In this document: one piece after another, positions 9,555-17,837 of the stretch
Layout of the letters: every line of letters starts with the position of its first letter
Numbering within the stretch: the first letter of the stretch is position 1
Source of the DNA: CAZZBK01 sp964652155
Lineage (GTDB): Bacteria > Planctomycetota > Planctomycetia > Pirellulales > PNKZ01
Direction of reading: 5' to 3'
DNA: 64,000 nt
NCBI GenBank assembly: GCA_964652155.1
Contig: CAZZBK010000006.1
Location: 33,177-97,176, forward strand
Translations under genes and position numbers: made by a program
Notes under the pieces: generated by a model
What the model was told of the DNA's origin: nothing
Database searches by the model: none
What the model saw: only the letters and a program-made list of their open reading frames with translations

Positions 9555-10616
9555 TCAGAAATGCTCGCGTGCATAGCGGATGCACGTGAGGATGTTATCC
9601 GCCTCGGCCCGCAACTGCTCGACGTGCGACAGAGCGCTGATCCGCGACAGAGGGGTCTTGGATTGCTGTTGTCGGACGAGAGCCAACATCGCCGCCAGCT
9701 CGTTGCCCCGCACCTGCGACATCGTCGCCCAGTACTTGCGGGTCAAGCATGGGATGCGGAGCGGATCGCGGGTAATCATTTCCAAATTCAATCGCACGTT
9801 GGGTCGCGCTTTGCGCACCAGCTCAACGACCCGACGCTGATCGACGATCCCCGCGCCGAACGGAACCTCGGCGAGCAAGAAGCCGTCGTCGCTCTCGGCG
9901 ACCGCCATGTCCTTTAGATGCGTCGTCAACGTCCAGGGGGCATACGCCTCGACGACCGCATAGGGCTCTTCCAGCAGCGCCATGCTGTTGCCCGTATCGA
10001 GACAGACGCCGACGAACTCGCTGCTCATGCGGCGCAACACTCCGACGAGTTCGTCGACTCGCCAGTCCTTGTGGTTCTCGATCGCCAAACGTATCGCGTG
10101 CCGCTTGGCAATCGGCTCAGCGCGCGTGAGCGCCTCCCAACTCGCTTGAGCGAACGTGGCAAACTGCTCGGCCGAGTCATAAACCTCGTAGCGCCGCCCG
10201 CTCATGCAGACGGTGCGCAGCACGGTCGCCCCCACGTGCTTGGCGGCCAACAGCTCGGCCTCGAACCGGCTCACGTCGGCCTCGCTCTTGGGCAGAGCGA
10301 TGGTCCCCTCGATGTACATGCCGTGCCGCTCGAGCGTGTCGCGGAGGGCTTTCAAGTCGGCCGTGTCACCGGCGGGAATGCGGGTCTGCACGCCCGGCGC
10401 GCCGATCGTGGCCGCGTACTCGACAAACGCCCGGGCGTCGGCGATCGGACCGAACTCGGGGGGCAACGGTCGACCGTGTCGCACCCAATAGGAATGGACC
10501 ACGAGCCCGAGCTTGTGCCGCGCGGGGTTCGAGTCGGCGGCGAATGCCTCTCCGGCAGCGAACGCGAGGGGCGTCAGTACGGCGGCCTGGAGCAGTTCAC
10601 GTCGTTGCAGTTTCAT
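9555..10616 (-). CDS. Sugar phosphate isomerase/epimerase-like TIM-barrel protein, Tat-type signal
   Basis: This 353-residue protein of the xylose-isomerase-like TIM-barrel superfamily (IolE/hexulose-isomerase type) starts with RRELLQAAVLTPLAFAAG, a twin-arginine-like signal, so it is probably exported. Barrel features include LAIENHKDWR (metal-site glutamate) around residue 205, VCLDTGNSMALLE, TTHLKDM and LNLEMITRDPL. It is the last gene of a minus-strand string with a Gfo/Idh/MocA oxidoreductase (21 bp upstream) and a carbohydrate esterase. This matches the common planctomycete pairing of an exported oxidoreductase with an isomerase for oxidised sugars or cyclitols. The exact substrate is unknown. 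Confidence 0.9.
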   Translation of the reverse strand: MKLQRRELLQAAVLTPLAFAAGEAFAADSNPARHKLGLVVHSYWVRHGRPLPPEFGPIADARAFVEYAATIGAPGVQTRIPAGDTADLKALRDTLERHGMYIEGTIALPKSEADVSRFEAELLAAKHVGATVLRTVCMSGRRYEVYDSAEQFATFAQASWEALTRAEPIAKRHAIRLAIENHKDWRVDELVGVLRRMSSEFVGVCLDTGNSMALLEEPYAVVEAYAPWTLTTHLKDMAVAESDDGFLLAEVPFGAGIVDQRRVVELVRKARPNVRLNLEMITRDPLRIPCLTRKYWATMSQVRGNELAAMLALVRQQQSKTPLSRISALSHVEQLRAEADNILTCIRYAREHF

Positions 10617-10637
10617 GATCGTTGCGGGAGTGAAGGG

Positions 10638-12071
10638 TTACGAAACGTTCAATGCCCGTAGCTGAGCATCCCACGGCGCGCGGTACGGTCGCACGAGTTG
10701 AGCGTTGGCCTCGGCGTCGTCGACGATCGATTCGGACGCGGCATCCCAGCGCACGGCGCGACCGAGCCGCAACGAAATGTTCGCCAGATGACACTGCGTG
10801 CTCACGCGATGCGCGCTCTCCAGGTCGGAGATGGGCGTGGCGCGCGACTTGACGCAGTCGAGAAAATTCCGGACGTGCAACGTGAACTGCTCCTGCTCCG
10901 TGCCGCTGCGGTCCTCGACGCTCTCGGTCCACCACTCGACCGGCCCGGTCGATGGTTTTGATAACGGCCCTCCCACCGGGTGACCGGCGAACTGCGGCAG
11001 TCGACTCTCGGGGGGAACTTTTTTGTCGCCGACGATCGTGTAGCCCAGGCGGTTGATGGTCAGCGAGCCTTTGGTGCCGAAAAACTCGAGACCCCGCCCC
11101 GCGACACCCGCCGACGCCTCGCGATGATGCCAGGCGGTCGTGTAGCGCGGGCCGAGCGGGTCCGGCACCGCGGTCGAGTGGTTCGCGCGACGGTGCATGT
11201 CGTAGAGCGCGTCCTGCGTGTCGGGTGTTTCGCCGTTGTCCTGCAATAACCAGCGGCCGCCAACGCTCGTGACCGACCGCGGTTCGCCGCCGAGGCACCA
11301 ATAGACGATGTCGAGACCGTGATGGCCGAGGTTCGTCATCTGGCCGCCGGAGTAATCCCAAAACCAGCGAAAGTGATACAGCGCGCGATTCGGATTGTAC
11401 GCGCGTCGTGGAGCCGGACCGAGGAACAGATCCCAATCCAGATCAAGGGGCGGTTCGCCATCGGCTGGCTTGCCGAAGCCGGGCATCACGTTGCGATGCA
11501 CATCCATGCGGACGGCATGAACCTGCCCGATCGCGCCGCCACGGATCAACTCACGCGCCCGTTGATAATGGAGCCCGCTCCGCTGCTGGGTGCCGACCTG
11601 CACGACTCGCTTGGTGCGCGAGGCGACGTCGACCATCCAGCGTCCTTCGCGCACGAACAGCGAGAGCGGCTTCTCGACATACACGTCCTTGAGTGCCGCG
11701 CAGGCGAGCATCGTCATGAGGGCATGCCAGTGGTCGGGCGTTGAAATCACGACGGCGTCGACCGCGCGATCGTCGAGCAGGTGGCGAAAGTCGCGGTAAC
11801 CCCGAGCGCTCGAACCGATCAGGGCACGTCCCTCGTCCAGTCGGCCTTGATGAACCTCGCACACGGCCACGCCTTGCACATCTTTCTGTGCTTGAAAATC
11901 GAGCACATGCCGCTTGCCGATCAGCCCGAAGCCAATGTAGCCGACGCCGATGCGATCGTTTGCACCGAGCACGCGCGCATACGAACTTGCCGAGAGGGCG
12001 GCGACACTCAGCCCGGCGGCGAGAACGCCTCGGCGGTTGACATACGAGCGACGTGAGCGTTGGGGCTGCAT
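10638..12071 (-). CDS. Gfo/Idh/MocA family oxidoreductase, exported
   Basis: I chose the ATG at 12071 (477 residues) because it gives a Tat-like leader (RRSYVNRRGVLAAGLSVAAL). The longer open frame upstream lies over the neighbouring esterase gene. The Rossmann domain starts with IGVGYIGFGLIGKRH. VISTPDHWHALM and YVEKPLS carry the NAD(P)-site residues typical of the family, and the lysine in EKP is expected to be catalytic. The C-terminal alpha/beta domain contains FRWFWDYSGGQMTNLGHHG. The family oxidises sugar or cyclitol hydroxyls. A fused signal on a nicotinamide-using enzyme is common in planctomycetes and implies tightly bound cofactor loaded before export. It is followed by the isomerase-like gene after 21 bp. 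Confidence 0.93.
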   Translation of the reverse strand: MQPQRSRRSYVNRRGVLAAGLSVAALSASSYARVLGANDRIGVGYIGFGLIGKRHVLDFQAQKDVQGVAVCEVHQGRLDEGRALIGSSARGYRDFRHLLDDRAVDAVVISTPDHWHALMTMLACAALKDVYVEKPLSLFVREGRWMVDVASRTKRVVQVGTQQRSGLHYQRARELIRGGAIGQVHAVRMDVHRNVMPGFGKPADGEPPLDLDWDLFLGPAPRRAYNPNRALYHFRWFWDYSGGQMTNLGHHGLDIVYWCLGGEPRSVTSVGGRWLLQDNGETPDTQDALYDMHRRANHSTAVPDPLGPRYTTAWHHREASAGVAGRGLEFFGTKGSLTINRLGYTIVGDKKVPPESRLPQFAGHPVGGPLSKPSTGPVEWWTESVEDRSGTEQEQFTLHVRNFLDCVKSRATPISDLESAHRVSTQCHLANISLRLGRAVRWDAASESIVDDAEANAQLVRPYRAPWDAQLRALNVS

Positions 12072-12109
12072 GGCGAATGACCCGTAAACTTCATGGTGAG
12101 ACGCGCGAG

Positions 12110-12979
12110 TTACCGCTTCGCTTCGAGTTGCAAGAGCGCCTCGGCAAACCGCTTGCCGACATCGAGCGTGCCCGCCGTGTCGTAATGTGCGCTGTTGGCA
12201 ATCGTGGCCGTCGCCGTGTCGACGTATGCACAGCGTGGCAGCTTCGAGGCCAAGGCCTGTTGCGCCTCGACAATCTTGGGCATGAACAGGTTCTTGCCGC
12301 CGCCAAAACGCGTGTTCACCGCAATGAGCGCGATCAGCTCGGGTGCCGCCAGGTCCTTGCGGAGCGCGGCGATCATCTCGCCCAGCGCCTGCTCGTATTT
12401 CGCCGCAGCGTTGGCGTTCGCGTCGCTCTCGCCCTGCACCCACACGAGTGCCCGCAAGCGCAGCGTGACCTCTTTTTGCTTGGCGGCCGCGATCGCCTGC
12501 TGGGTCTCGCTCACGAGCGCGCGATAGCTCGAACCACGCTCGCCCGGGTCGGTAGGGTTCCAATCTTGGGTCATCGAGGTGCCGCTGAACGCCGCCTTGA
12601 CGATGGCCAACGGCTTTTGCTCTTGGGCTCGCAACGTGCGTGCCAAGCCGATCTCGGGACCAAAGCCGCCGTCGGCTTGGGCGAAGTTGCCGTATTGCCT
12701 CGCCACGCGGGGCGTCTTGTTGGGCATCCCCTTGGGCTGCGGCTGCAAGAAGGTCCATTTGCCCCCACTGGTCGAGTCGAACTCATCAGGCGGCGGGTCG
12801 CCGCACCGCCACCAGAACATGACCTCGCGATCACTCGCGTTGGCGGGCAACTCACTCGGCTTGGCGTCGTAGCCCACCGCGTTCGACTGTCCGGCAATCA
12901 GGATCAAATCGCGCGTCTCGGCCGCGAAGACGGCGCGCGACATGAGCAAACAAAGAATGACTACTCGTGCAAATGCCAT
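12110..12979 (-). CDS. SGNH-type carbohydrate acetylesterase (sialate O-acetylesterase/CE6-like)
   Basis: This 289-residue exported hydrolase has a short signal peptide (MAFARVVILCLLMSRAVFA). The nucleophile block I is LIAGQSNAVGYD (serine in GQSN). Block III-like sequence WVQGESDAN and a C-terminal HYDTAGTLDVGKRFA supply the probable Asp/His. It should remove acetyl groups from glycans such as xylan or sialic-acid-type sugars. It precedes the Gfo/Idh/MocA and isomerase genes by 38 bp, which suggests deacetylation followed by sugar oxidation/isomerisation. It is distinct from the longer 523-residue esterase at 62328. Confidence 0.9.
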   Translation of the reverse strand: MAFARVVILCLLMSRAVFAAETRDLILIAGQSNAVGYDAKPSELPANASDREVMFWWRCGDPPPDEFDSTSGGKWTFLQPQPKGMPNKTPRVARQYGNFAQADGGFGPEIGLARTLRAQEQKPLAIVKAAFSGTSMTQDWNPTDPGERGSSYRALVSETQQAIAAAKQKEVTLRLRALVWVQGESDANANAAAKYEQALGEMIAALRKDLAAPELIALIAVNTRFGGGKNLFMPKIVEAQQALASKLPRCAYVDTATATIANSAHYDTAGTLDVGKRFAEALLQLEAKR

Positions 12980-13243
12980 GCTGCGTGTCCCGTGCTGAAT
13001 GAATGATGTTCGCTTGAATAGCCCCTCTCGCCTTGAGCGAGAAAGGCAACGAGCATTTTAGCAGCGCGGCTGGACAAAGTGAAAAGCTTTATGGAGCGAC
13101 CGATGCTCACTACGCCAGGCCGAGGTGACAATGATATTCTACGACATAGGACAGCACTGGTTGTGGTGGGCGTTGGAATACCCTATCGTCAAAAAGAATT
13201 ACGCCCTACCCCATGTCATCCAATCCGCAGCCGAGTATTCACC

Positions 13244-14524
13244 ATGACACGGTTACTTTCGTTCTCGCTTGTGCTGGTCCTGGGCTATGCCTCCATCGCC
13301 AGTGCTCAGACAACAACAACTCCCGAGGAGCCGATTGTTTGGAAGGCGGGCGCGGCCAAAGCGACCATCACGCCCAGGGACCACCTTTGGATGGCGGGCT
13401 ACGCGGCGCGTAAAAAACCCGCCGATGGCATCGCTCAAGACCTGTTCGCCAAGGCGCTCGCGCTCGAAGATCATGCCGGACAACGGGCCGTCATCGTCAC
13501 GCTCGACTTTATCGGCGTGGGTCGCTCGCTGCGCGACGCGGTCGTGGCGCGCTGCCTGAGCGATTATCAACTCGCCGCTGACGCAATCCTCTTCAATGCC
13601 TCGCACACCCATTGCGGGCCGTCGCTTAGCATTCAAGACGGGGTCGAAGAGCAGCTCAAGCAATACCGGGCCGAACTGGAAAACACGCTCGTGAAAATCA
13701 TTGGCCAGGCGGTCGAGCGACTCGCGCCAGCACGCATCTCATACTCACAGGGCCGCTGTGGCTTTGCGATGAACCGGCGTCGACCGAGTGAGAAGGGCTA
13801 TCAGAATCGGCCCACGTTTGCTGGCCCCGTCGATCATGAAGTACCGGTGCTCGCGGTGCAGAACGCCGAGAACAAAGTGATTGCGCTGGCCTTTGGCTAC
13901 GCCTGTCATGCGACCACGGTGTTCTCGACCACGCTCGCGCCGGCCGCGCCGACCTTTATGTTCCACGGCGACTACCCGGGCTTCGCGCAGCAGGCGCTCG
14001 AGCAGGCCTATCCCGACGCGGTGGCGCTGTTCGTCAATGGCTGTAGTGGCGATCAGAACCCATACCCGCGCAACGGCGAGTTCCCGGGCAAGCAACCGCT
14101 CGAAATGGCCGAGCAGCATGGCAAGTCACTCGCCACGGCCGTGGTCGCCGGCATGCAAGGAGGCTCGCGACCGATCGCAGGAAGCATTCGCGCCGTGACC
14201 GGCGAGGTAACGCTCGAGCGCAACGAAGGGAAGCCGGACCACAACTATCTTGTCCAGGCGATGCGGCTCGGCGACGCGCTCACACTCGTGGCCCTGGGGA
14301 GCGAGACGGTGGTCGATTACTCGCTGCGACTCAAACACGAGATCAAGTCTCCCGCCGTGTGGATCGCCGGGTACTCCAACGAGATGGTCGGCTACGTACC
14401 CAGCCGCCGCGTTGCTGCCGAAGGAGGTTACGAAGCCGGCATGAACTTCAAGCTCGACATCGAAGAGCGGATCATCAAGAAGGTGCATGACCTTGTTCGA
14501 AGCCTGAACGAAACCGGGAAATAA
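13244..14524 (+). CDS. Neutral/alkaline ceramidase N-terminal-domain-like protein, exported
   Basis: The ATG at 13244 is preferred (426 residues): it gives a signal peptide (MTRLLSFSLVLVLGYASIASA), while the upstream extension is not protein-like. The neutral ceramidase fold is supported by KAGAAKATITPRDHLWMAGY near the mature start and NASHTHCGPSL (zinc-site histidines) around residue 120. Further support comes from FGYACHATT, VNGCSGDQNPYPR and a C-terminal GYVPSRRVAAEGGYE. Known members hydrolyse the amide of ceramides or related lipids. The planctomycete paralogues lack the C-terminal domain and their substrate is unproven. A second paralogue lies at 31028-32374. The upstream gap to the divergent esterase (12980-13243) has no other gene. 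Confidence 0.88.
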   Translation: MTRLLSFSLVLVLGYASIASAQTTTTPEEPIVWKAGAAKATITPRDHLWMAGYAARKKPADGIAQDLFAKALALEDHAGQRAVIVTLDFIGVGRSLRDAVVARCLSDYQLAADAILFNASHTHCGPSLSIQDGVEEQLKQYRAELENTLVKIIGQAVERLAPARISYSQGRCGFAMNRRRPSEKGYQNRPTFAGPVDHEVPVLAVQNAENKVIALAFGYACHATTVFSTTLAPAAPTFMFHGDYPGFAQQALEQAYPDAVALFVNGCSGDQNPYPRNGEFPGKQPLEMAEQHGKSLATAVVAGMQGGSRPIAGSIRAVTGEVTLERNEGKPDHNYLVQAMRLGDALTLVALGSETVVDYSLRLKHEIKSPAVWIAGYSNEMVGYVPSRRVAAEGGYEAGMNFKLDIEERIIKKVHDLVRSLNETGK

Positions 14525-14531
14525 GGAAAAT

Positions 14532-14702
14532 GAAACCACCGATGAACGCGGATGAACACCGAGAGGTAAGAGACAGGAGTGAGGAGGTGTAAGGCTGGTG
14601 ACACATCACGCTGATGCAAAGCTGTTTCGTTCTTTGCTCTCCTCTCGCTCCGCTGTCCTCATCCCATCCGTTCTGTGTTCATCCGTGTTCATCGGTGGTT
14701 CC
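14532..14702. repeat. 171-bp inverted-repeat element between convergent genes
   Basis: The left arm at 14532-14559 (GAAACCACCGATGAAC followed by GCGGATGAACAC) and the right arm at 14675-14702 are reverse complements at 26 of 28 positions. The arms contain the tandem GATGAACACG motif. The element fills the gap between the ceramidase-like gene and the opposing isomerase gene, so it may also act as a two-way terminator. No coding sequence is seen inside it. Confidence 0.6.
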
Positions 14703-14713
14703 CTCTCTTCCAC

Positions 14714-15610
14714 CTACGGAAAGAACCGCGCCCCCATCTGGCGTAAAAAGGCGAGCGACTCGGCCATCTCCCCCATGCCATTCATGCCGTCTTCGATGCT
14801 CACCCAGCCGCAATAGTTGTGCTCGGCGAGGATGCGGAAGATCGTCGGATAGTCGTTCAGCCCCTTGCCCGTGACCCCGTGCCGCAAGTTGGGGCTGTAG
14901 CCGAGCGTGCCATCGGCCTGACGCAACTCGGCGATGGTTGTTCCCTCGGCCAGGTACCGATCGCTGGCGTGCATGCTCACCACGCGCGGCGCGACCGCCG
15001 TGAGCAACTCGATGGGGTCGTCTCCCGCCACGATCGCGTTCGACGGGTCGTACTGCACGCCAAAGTGCTCGCGGTCATCGATGGCCGCGAGCAACTCCAA
15101 GAACACATCCTGCTTTTGCGCGAACTCGGCGTACTTCCAGAAGCCATCTTTGTAGTGATTCTCAAGGCCCAGCACGATGTCGTGCTCGCGGGCCACGACC
15201 AACGACGCCTCGATGCACTCGACGACCCAGGCAATGCCTTGCTCGCGGCTCACCTCGGGATAACGCTGACCGCTCAAGACGCGACACACCGCGCGGGCTC
15301 CGCCCAGTCGCTTGGTCACGGCGATCATTTTCGCGTGATGCTCAATCGCCCGCTGCCTGGCGGCCCGATCGGGATTGGTGAAGTCGGGCGAGCAGCAGAG
15401 CATCGGCATCGCAAAACCCGCGTCGCGAATCGCCGCCCCGACGCGATCAATGTACGCGTCGTCGAGGCTCGTGAAGAACCCCTCGTACATCTCAAGCCCG
15501 TCGGCATCGAGCGACCGGGCCATATCGATCCAGTCGAAGACGCTCATTGTCCGCGCCTGCGAGATCGTTTCGAGGTAGCACTTCGGAAACGCGGAAATTT
15601 TCAGCGGCAT
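14714..15610 (-). CDS. Sugar phosphate isomerase/epimerase (xylose-isomerase-like TIM barrel), cytoplasmic
   Basis: This 298-residue TIM-barrel protein has no signal peptide and starts MPLKISAFPKCYLE. Metal-site type residues occur in LGLENHYKDGFW (around residue 150), GVQYDPSNAI and SMHASDRYL, with a C-terminal GWVSIEDGMNGMGEM. This is the standard architecture of the AP endonuclease 2 / isomerase superfamily, which interconverts keto sugars, cyclitols or their phosphates. It is not closely similar to the exported paralogue at 9555. It is convergent with the ceramidase-like gene across an inverted-repeat element. The substrate cannot be named from sequence. Confidence 0.9.
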   Translation of the reverse strand: MPLKISAFPKCYLETISQARTMSVFDWIDMARSLDADGLEMYEGFFTSLDDAYIDRVGAAIRDAGFAMPMLCCSPDFTNPDRAARQRAIEHHAKMIAVTKRLGGARAVCRVLSGQRYPEVSREQGIAWVVECIEASLVVAREHDIVLGLENHYKDGFWKYAEFAQKQDVFLELLAAIDDREHFGVQYDPSNAIVAGDDPIELLTAVAPRVVSMHASDRYLAEGTTIAELRQADGTLGYSPNLRHGVTGKGLNDYPTIFRILAEHNYCGWVSIEDGMNGMGEMAESLAFLRQMGARFFP

Positions 15611-15613
15611 GAT

Positions 15614-15759
15614 TTACTCATCCGTCCGGAATGTGAAGGCGGGCAGTCCCGCCTTGTTGTAGAGATTCACCGTCGGATTCCAGGCCCACCGTAACGCACG
15701 TACTTGGGCGAGGCAACGACGATCGTGTCCCCTTCGATCACGGCCTCGGCCCAAAGGAG
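15614..15759 (-). pseudogene. C-terminal fragment of a sialate O-acetylesterase, frameshifted
   Basis: Two minus-strand frames together read like the end of a sialate O-acetylesterase. The first gives WAEAVIEGDTIVVASPKYV and RYGG. After a frame change the second gives NPTVNLYNKAGLPAFTF and RTDE before a TAA at 15614. The intact gene at 62328 ends with the corresponding PVAVRYGWADNP, then DGLPLTPFRTDD. A few residues between SPK and VRY are also missing. The SGNH domain and N-terminus are absent, so this is a decayed remnant rather than a gene. Upstream, 15760-15858 shows no recognisable coding. Confidence 0.6.
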
Positions 15760-15858
15760 CACCACGCCTGCGGTCCCACCGGCTGGGCAACAGCCGCCGC
15801 CAAACACCAAACACAAAACACAATAAGCACCGCATTTCAACCCTCTGTTGCCAAGCAA

Positions 15859-15879
15859 GGTACGCACGGGGTGCGTACC
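15859..15879. repeat. Short palindrome (GGTACGCAC / GTGCGTACC)
   Basis: Perfect 9-bp arms with a 3-base loop lie 10 bp beyond the stop of the metallo-beta-lactamase-fold gene on its 3' side. It could be a terminator stem without a clear U-tract, or a member of a dispersed small palindrome family. Confidence 0.4.
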
Positions 15880-15889
15880 CTACAAGCGA

Positions 15890-16765
15890 TTACTTGCCGG
15901 CGGCGGCACGCTGCTCGGCGAGATTTTTGCGAAACGCCTGGTCCTTGAGCTCGACGTAGTCGCGATAGCCTTGCGGGTCGATGAACGGATTCGGGCCGTC
16001 CCGGCGCTGCCATCGATCGTACTTGGCCAGCATGCCGTAGTAGTTACCATGCGCGCCGAGGAACACGTCGCACTTCAGCGACTTGAGGATCTTGAAGGTC
16101 GTCGTGTAATCGTCGGCAATCTCGGGATAGTCACGGTTGTTGACGAGTTGATAGCCCGGGTTGACATTGGGACTGCCGATCACGACGACCTGCAATGACT
16201 TGCCCGCCTCGGTGGCATTCCAGGCCCGGGTGGTGAAGCCGCGGGTATGGCCGGGTGTGCGCCGAGCGACGAGTGTCGTGCCGCCGAGCTTGACCTCGTC
16301 GCCGTCATTGAGCACGCGATCGACTTTACACGCCGGCCAGCGATGGTCGGTGTACAGATACTGTCCTTCGCCGCCGGAGGCGATCACGCGGTCGTCCCCT
16401 TTCATCACGAACACTTGTGCTCCGGTCGCCTGTTGCATCAGGAAGTGGCCGGCGACGTGATCGTTGTGCGCGTGGCTGGCCAGGAGAATTTTGATGTCGC
16501 GCATTTTGAAGCCCAGCGACTCGACTGCTCCGCGAATCAAGGGGACCGTCTCCTCAAAGCTGCTGTTGATGAGCAGGTGCCCGTCGGGGGTTGTGATGAG
16601 GTAGCTCGACAGCTCCTTCGAGCCAACGTAGTAAACGTTGCCCACAACACAGTGGGCCGGGAATGCTTCGTCGGCCGCGAGGGTCGCCAGGCTGGCAATC
16701 AAGCCGCCGGTCGCAATGATGGCCGAGAGCAATCGGGTGAGCCGCAGGGATCGGTAAGTGGACAT
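15890..16765 (-). CDS. Subclass B3-like metallo-beta-lactamase fold hydrolase, exported
   Basis: Starting at the ATG at 16765 the protein is 291 residues with a signal-like N-terminus (RLTRLLSAIIATGGLIASLA). The zinc motif SHAHNDHVAGH gives H98, H100, D102 and H103. H173 in TPGHTRG and H239 in FLGAHGNYYG complete a B3-type dinuclear site. B3 enzymes hydrolyse beta-lactams, but many environmental relatives with this motif set have other substrates (lactones, lipids), so resistance is not claimed. Length is normal for the family. It is divergent from tyrA across a 211-bp gap that probably holds promoters for both. Confidence 0.88.
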   Translation of the reverse strand: MSTYRSLRLTRLLSAIIATGGLIASLATLAADEAFPAHCVVGNVYYVGSKELSSYLITTPDGHLLINSSFEETVPLIRGAVESLGFKMRDIKILLASHAHNDHVAGHFLMQQATGAQVFVMKGDDRVIASGGEGQYLYTDHRWPACKVDRVLNDGDEVKLGGTTLVARRTPGHTRGFTTRAWNATEAGKSLQVVVIGSPNVNPGYQLVNNRDYPEIADDYTTTFKILKSLKCDVFLGAHGNYYGMLAKYDRWQRRDGPNPFIDPQGYRDYVELKDQAFRKNLAEQRAAAGK

Positions 16766-16888
16766 GATGAAACTCGCCTGAAGGTGATATGCTTTGAAAA
16801 CGAGTGGGATGGGCTTTCGAGTATAATGCCTGGGCGGGGCATTCTCACGAGGTTGGCTCGATAAACTGCCTGAACGTCGCTGGGCCCC

Positions 16889-16918
16889 CTGACCCAGGCG
16901 AACCGCGTTTGCTAGAAT
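16889..16918 (+). promoter_or_regulatory. Candidate promoter for tyrA-purL
   Basis: CTGACC (16889-16894) and TAGAAT (16913-16918) are 18 bp apart, about 60 bp upstream of the tyrA start at 16977. A perfect TATAAT also occurs at 16822-16827, but its best upstream hexamer (TTGAAA, 16794-16799) is 22 bp away. Both are motif matches only. Confidence 0.35.
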
Positions 16919-16976
16919 GCGAGCCACGGTTCGGTTGACCCTTCGTTCACCCCACACGCAACTCTGTTATTGGACC

Positions 16977-17837
16977 ATGCCGCGGTACCGTCGCGTCGCG
17001 ATCATCGGGGTGGGATTGATCGGAGGCTCGATCGGGGGCGACCTGTTGCGTCGCGGTTTGGCCGACGAGGTCGTGGGGATCGGTCGCCGCGCCGAGTCGC
17101 TCGCACTCGCAGAGCAATTGCAACTCGTGACGCGCTGGACGACTGACTTGGCCGCGGGGGTGTCGGGCGCCGAGTTCGTTGTGGTCTGCACGCCGGTCGA
17201 GCGGATCGTGGCTGACGTGTTGGCCGCCGCGCAGGCCGCCACGGCCGACATGCTCATCACCGACGCCGGCAGCACCAAGGGCTCGCTGGTCGAAGCGCTC
17301 GATGCTGCACAGCGTCAAGGCAAGTTCCCGGCCGGCGTTCGTTTCGTCGGCAGCCACCCGATGGCCGGCAGCGAGAAGAGCGGCCCGGCCGCGGCGCAGA
17401 GCGACTTGTTTGTCGATCGTGTGGCGATTGTCACGCCGACAGCCGAGACGACCGAGGCGGACGTGAGCTCGGTGTGCGATTTCTGGCGGGCGCTCGGAGC
17501 CCGGGTGGTCCGCATGTCGAGCGAGGAACATGATCGGGCGGTGGCCACGATCAGCCACTTGCCGCATGTCGCCGCGGCTGCGCTGGCGGCCGTGACCAGT
17601 GAAGCCGAACGGGGTCTAGCGGCGGGGGGGTGGCGAGACACGACCCGCATTGCCGCGGCTGATCCGTTGCTGTGGCGACAGATTCTGCTCGACAACCGCT
17701 CCAGTGTCTTGACGGCTCTCGGCCGTTATGAAAAGGTACTCGCGTCGTTTCGCGCCGCGTTGGAACATGCCGACCCGGCGACGCTCGACCATTTGCTCCA
17801 GGAGGCTAAGCTGTCCCGTGATGCTCTGGGAAGTTGA
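16977..17837 (+). CDS. tyrA: Prephenate dehydrogenase (TyrA-type)
   Basis: The ATG at 16977 gives 286 residues and puts the dinucleotide motif at the N-terminus (VAIIGVGLIGGSIGGDLLRR). Family markers are VVCTPVERI, TDAGSTKGSLV, GSHPMAGSEKSGP (substrate-site histidine) and a second His in TISHLPHVAAAAL. WRDTTRIAAADPLLW lies in the helical C-terminal domain. It carries out NAD(P)-dependent oxidative decarboxylation of prephenate (or arogenate) in tyrosine synthesis, in the cytoplasm. There is no fused chorismate mutase or ACT domain. Its last 17 bases overlap purL, so translation of the two is probably coupled. Confidence 0.92.
   Translation: MPRYRRVAIIGVGLIGGSIGGDLLRRGLADEVVGIGRRAESLALAEQLQLVTRWTTDLAAGVSGAEFVVVCTPVERIVADVLAAAQAATADMLITDAGSTKGSLVEALDAAQRQGKFPAGVRFVGSHPMAGSEKSGPAAAQSDLFVDRVAIVTPTAETTEADVSSVCDFWRALGARVVRMSSEEHDRAVATISHLPHVAAAALAAVTSEAERGLAAGGWRDTTRIAAADPLLWRQILLDNRSSVLTALGRYEKVLASFRAALEHADPATLDHLLQEAKLSRDALGS

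Noticed and set aside
10638..12758. A 706-residue protein starting inside the esterase gene
   Set aside because: The first 229 residues are an alternative frame of the esterase; the Tat-type leader at 12071 marks the true start of the oxidoreductase.
15890..16765. Clinical-type beta-lactam resistance gene
   Set aside because: The zinc residues fit B3 enzymes, but exported relatives in environmental bacteria often act on other substrates; sequence alone does not support a resistance claim.
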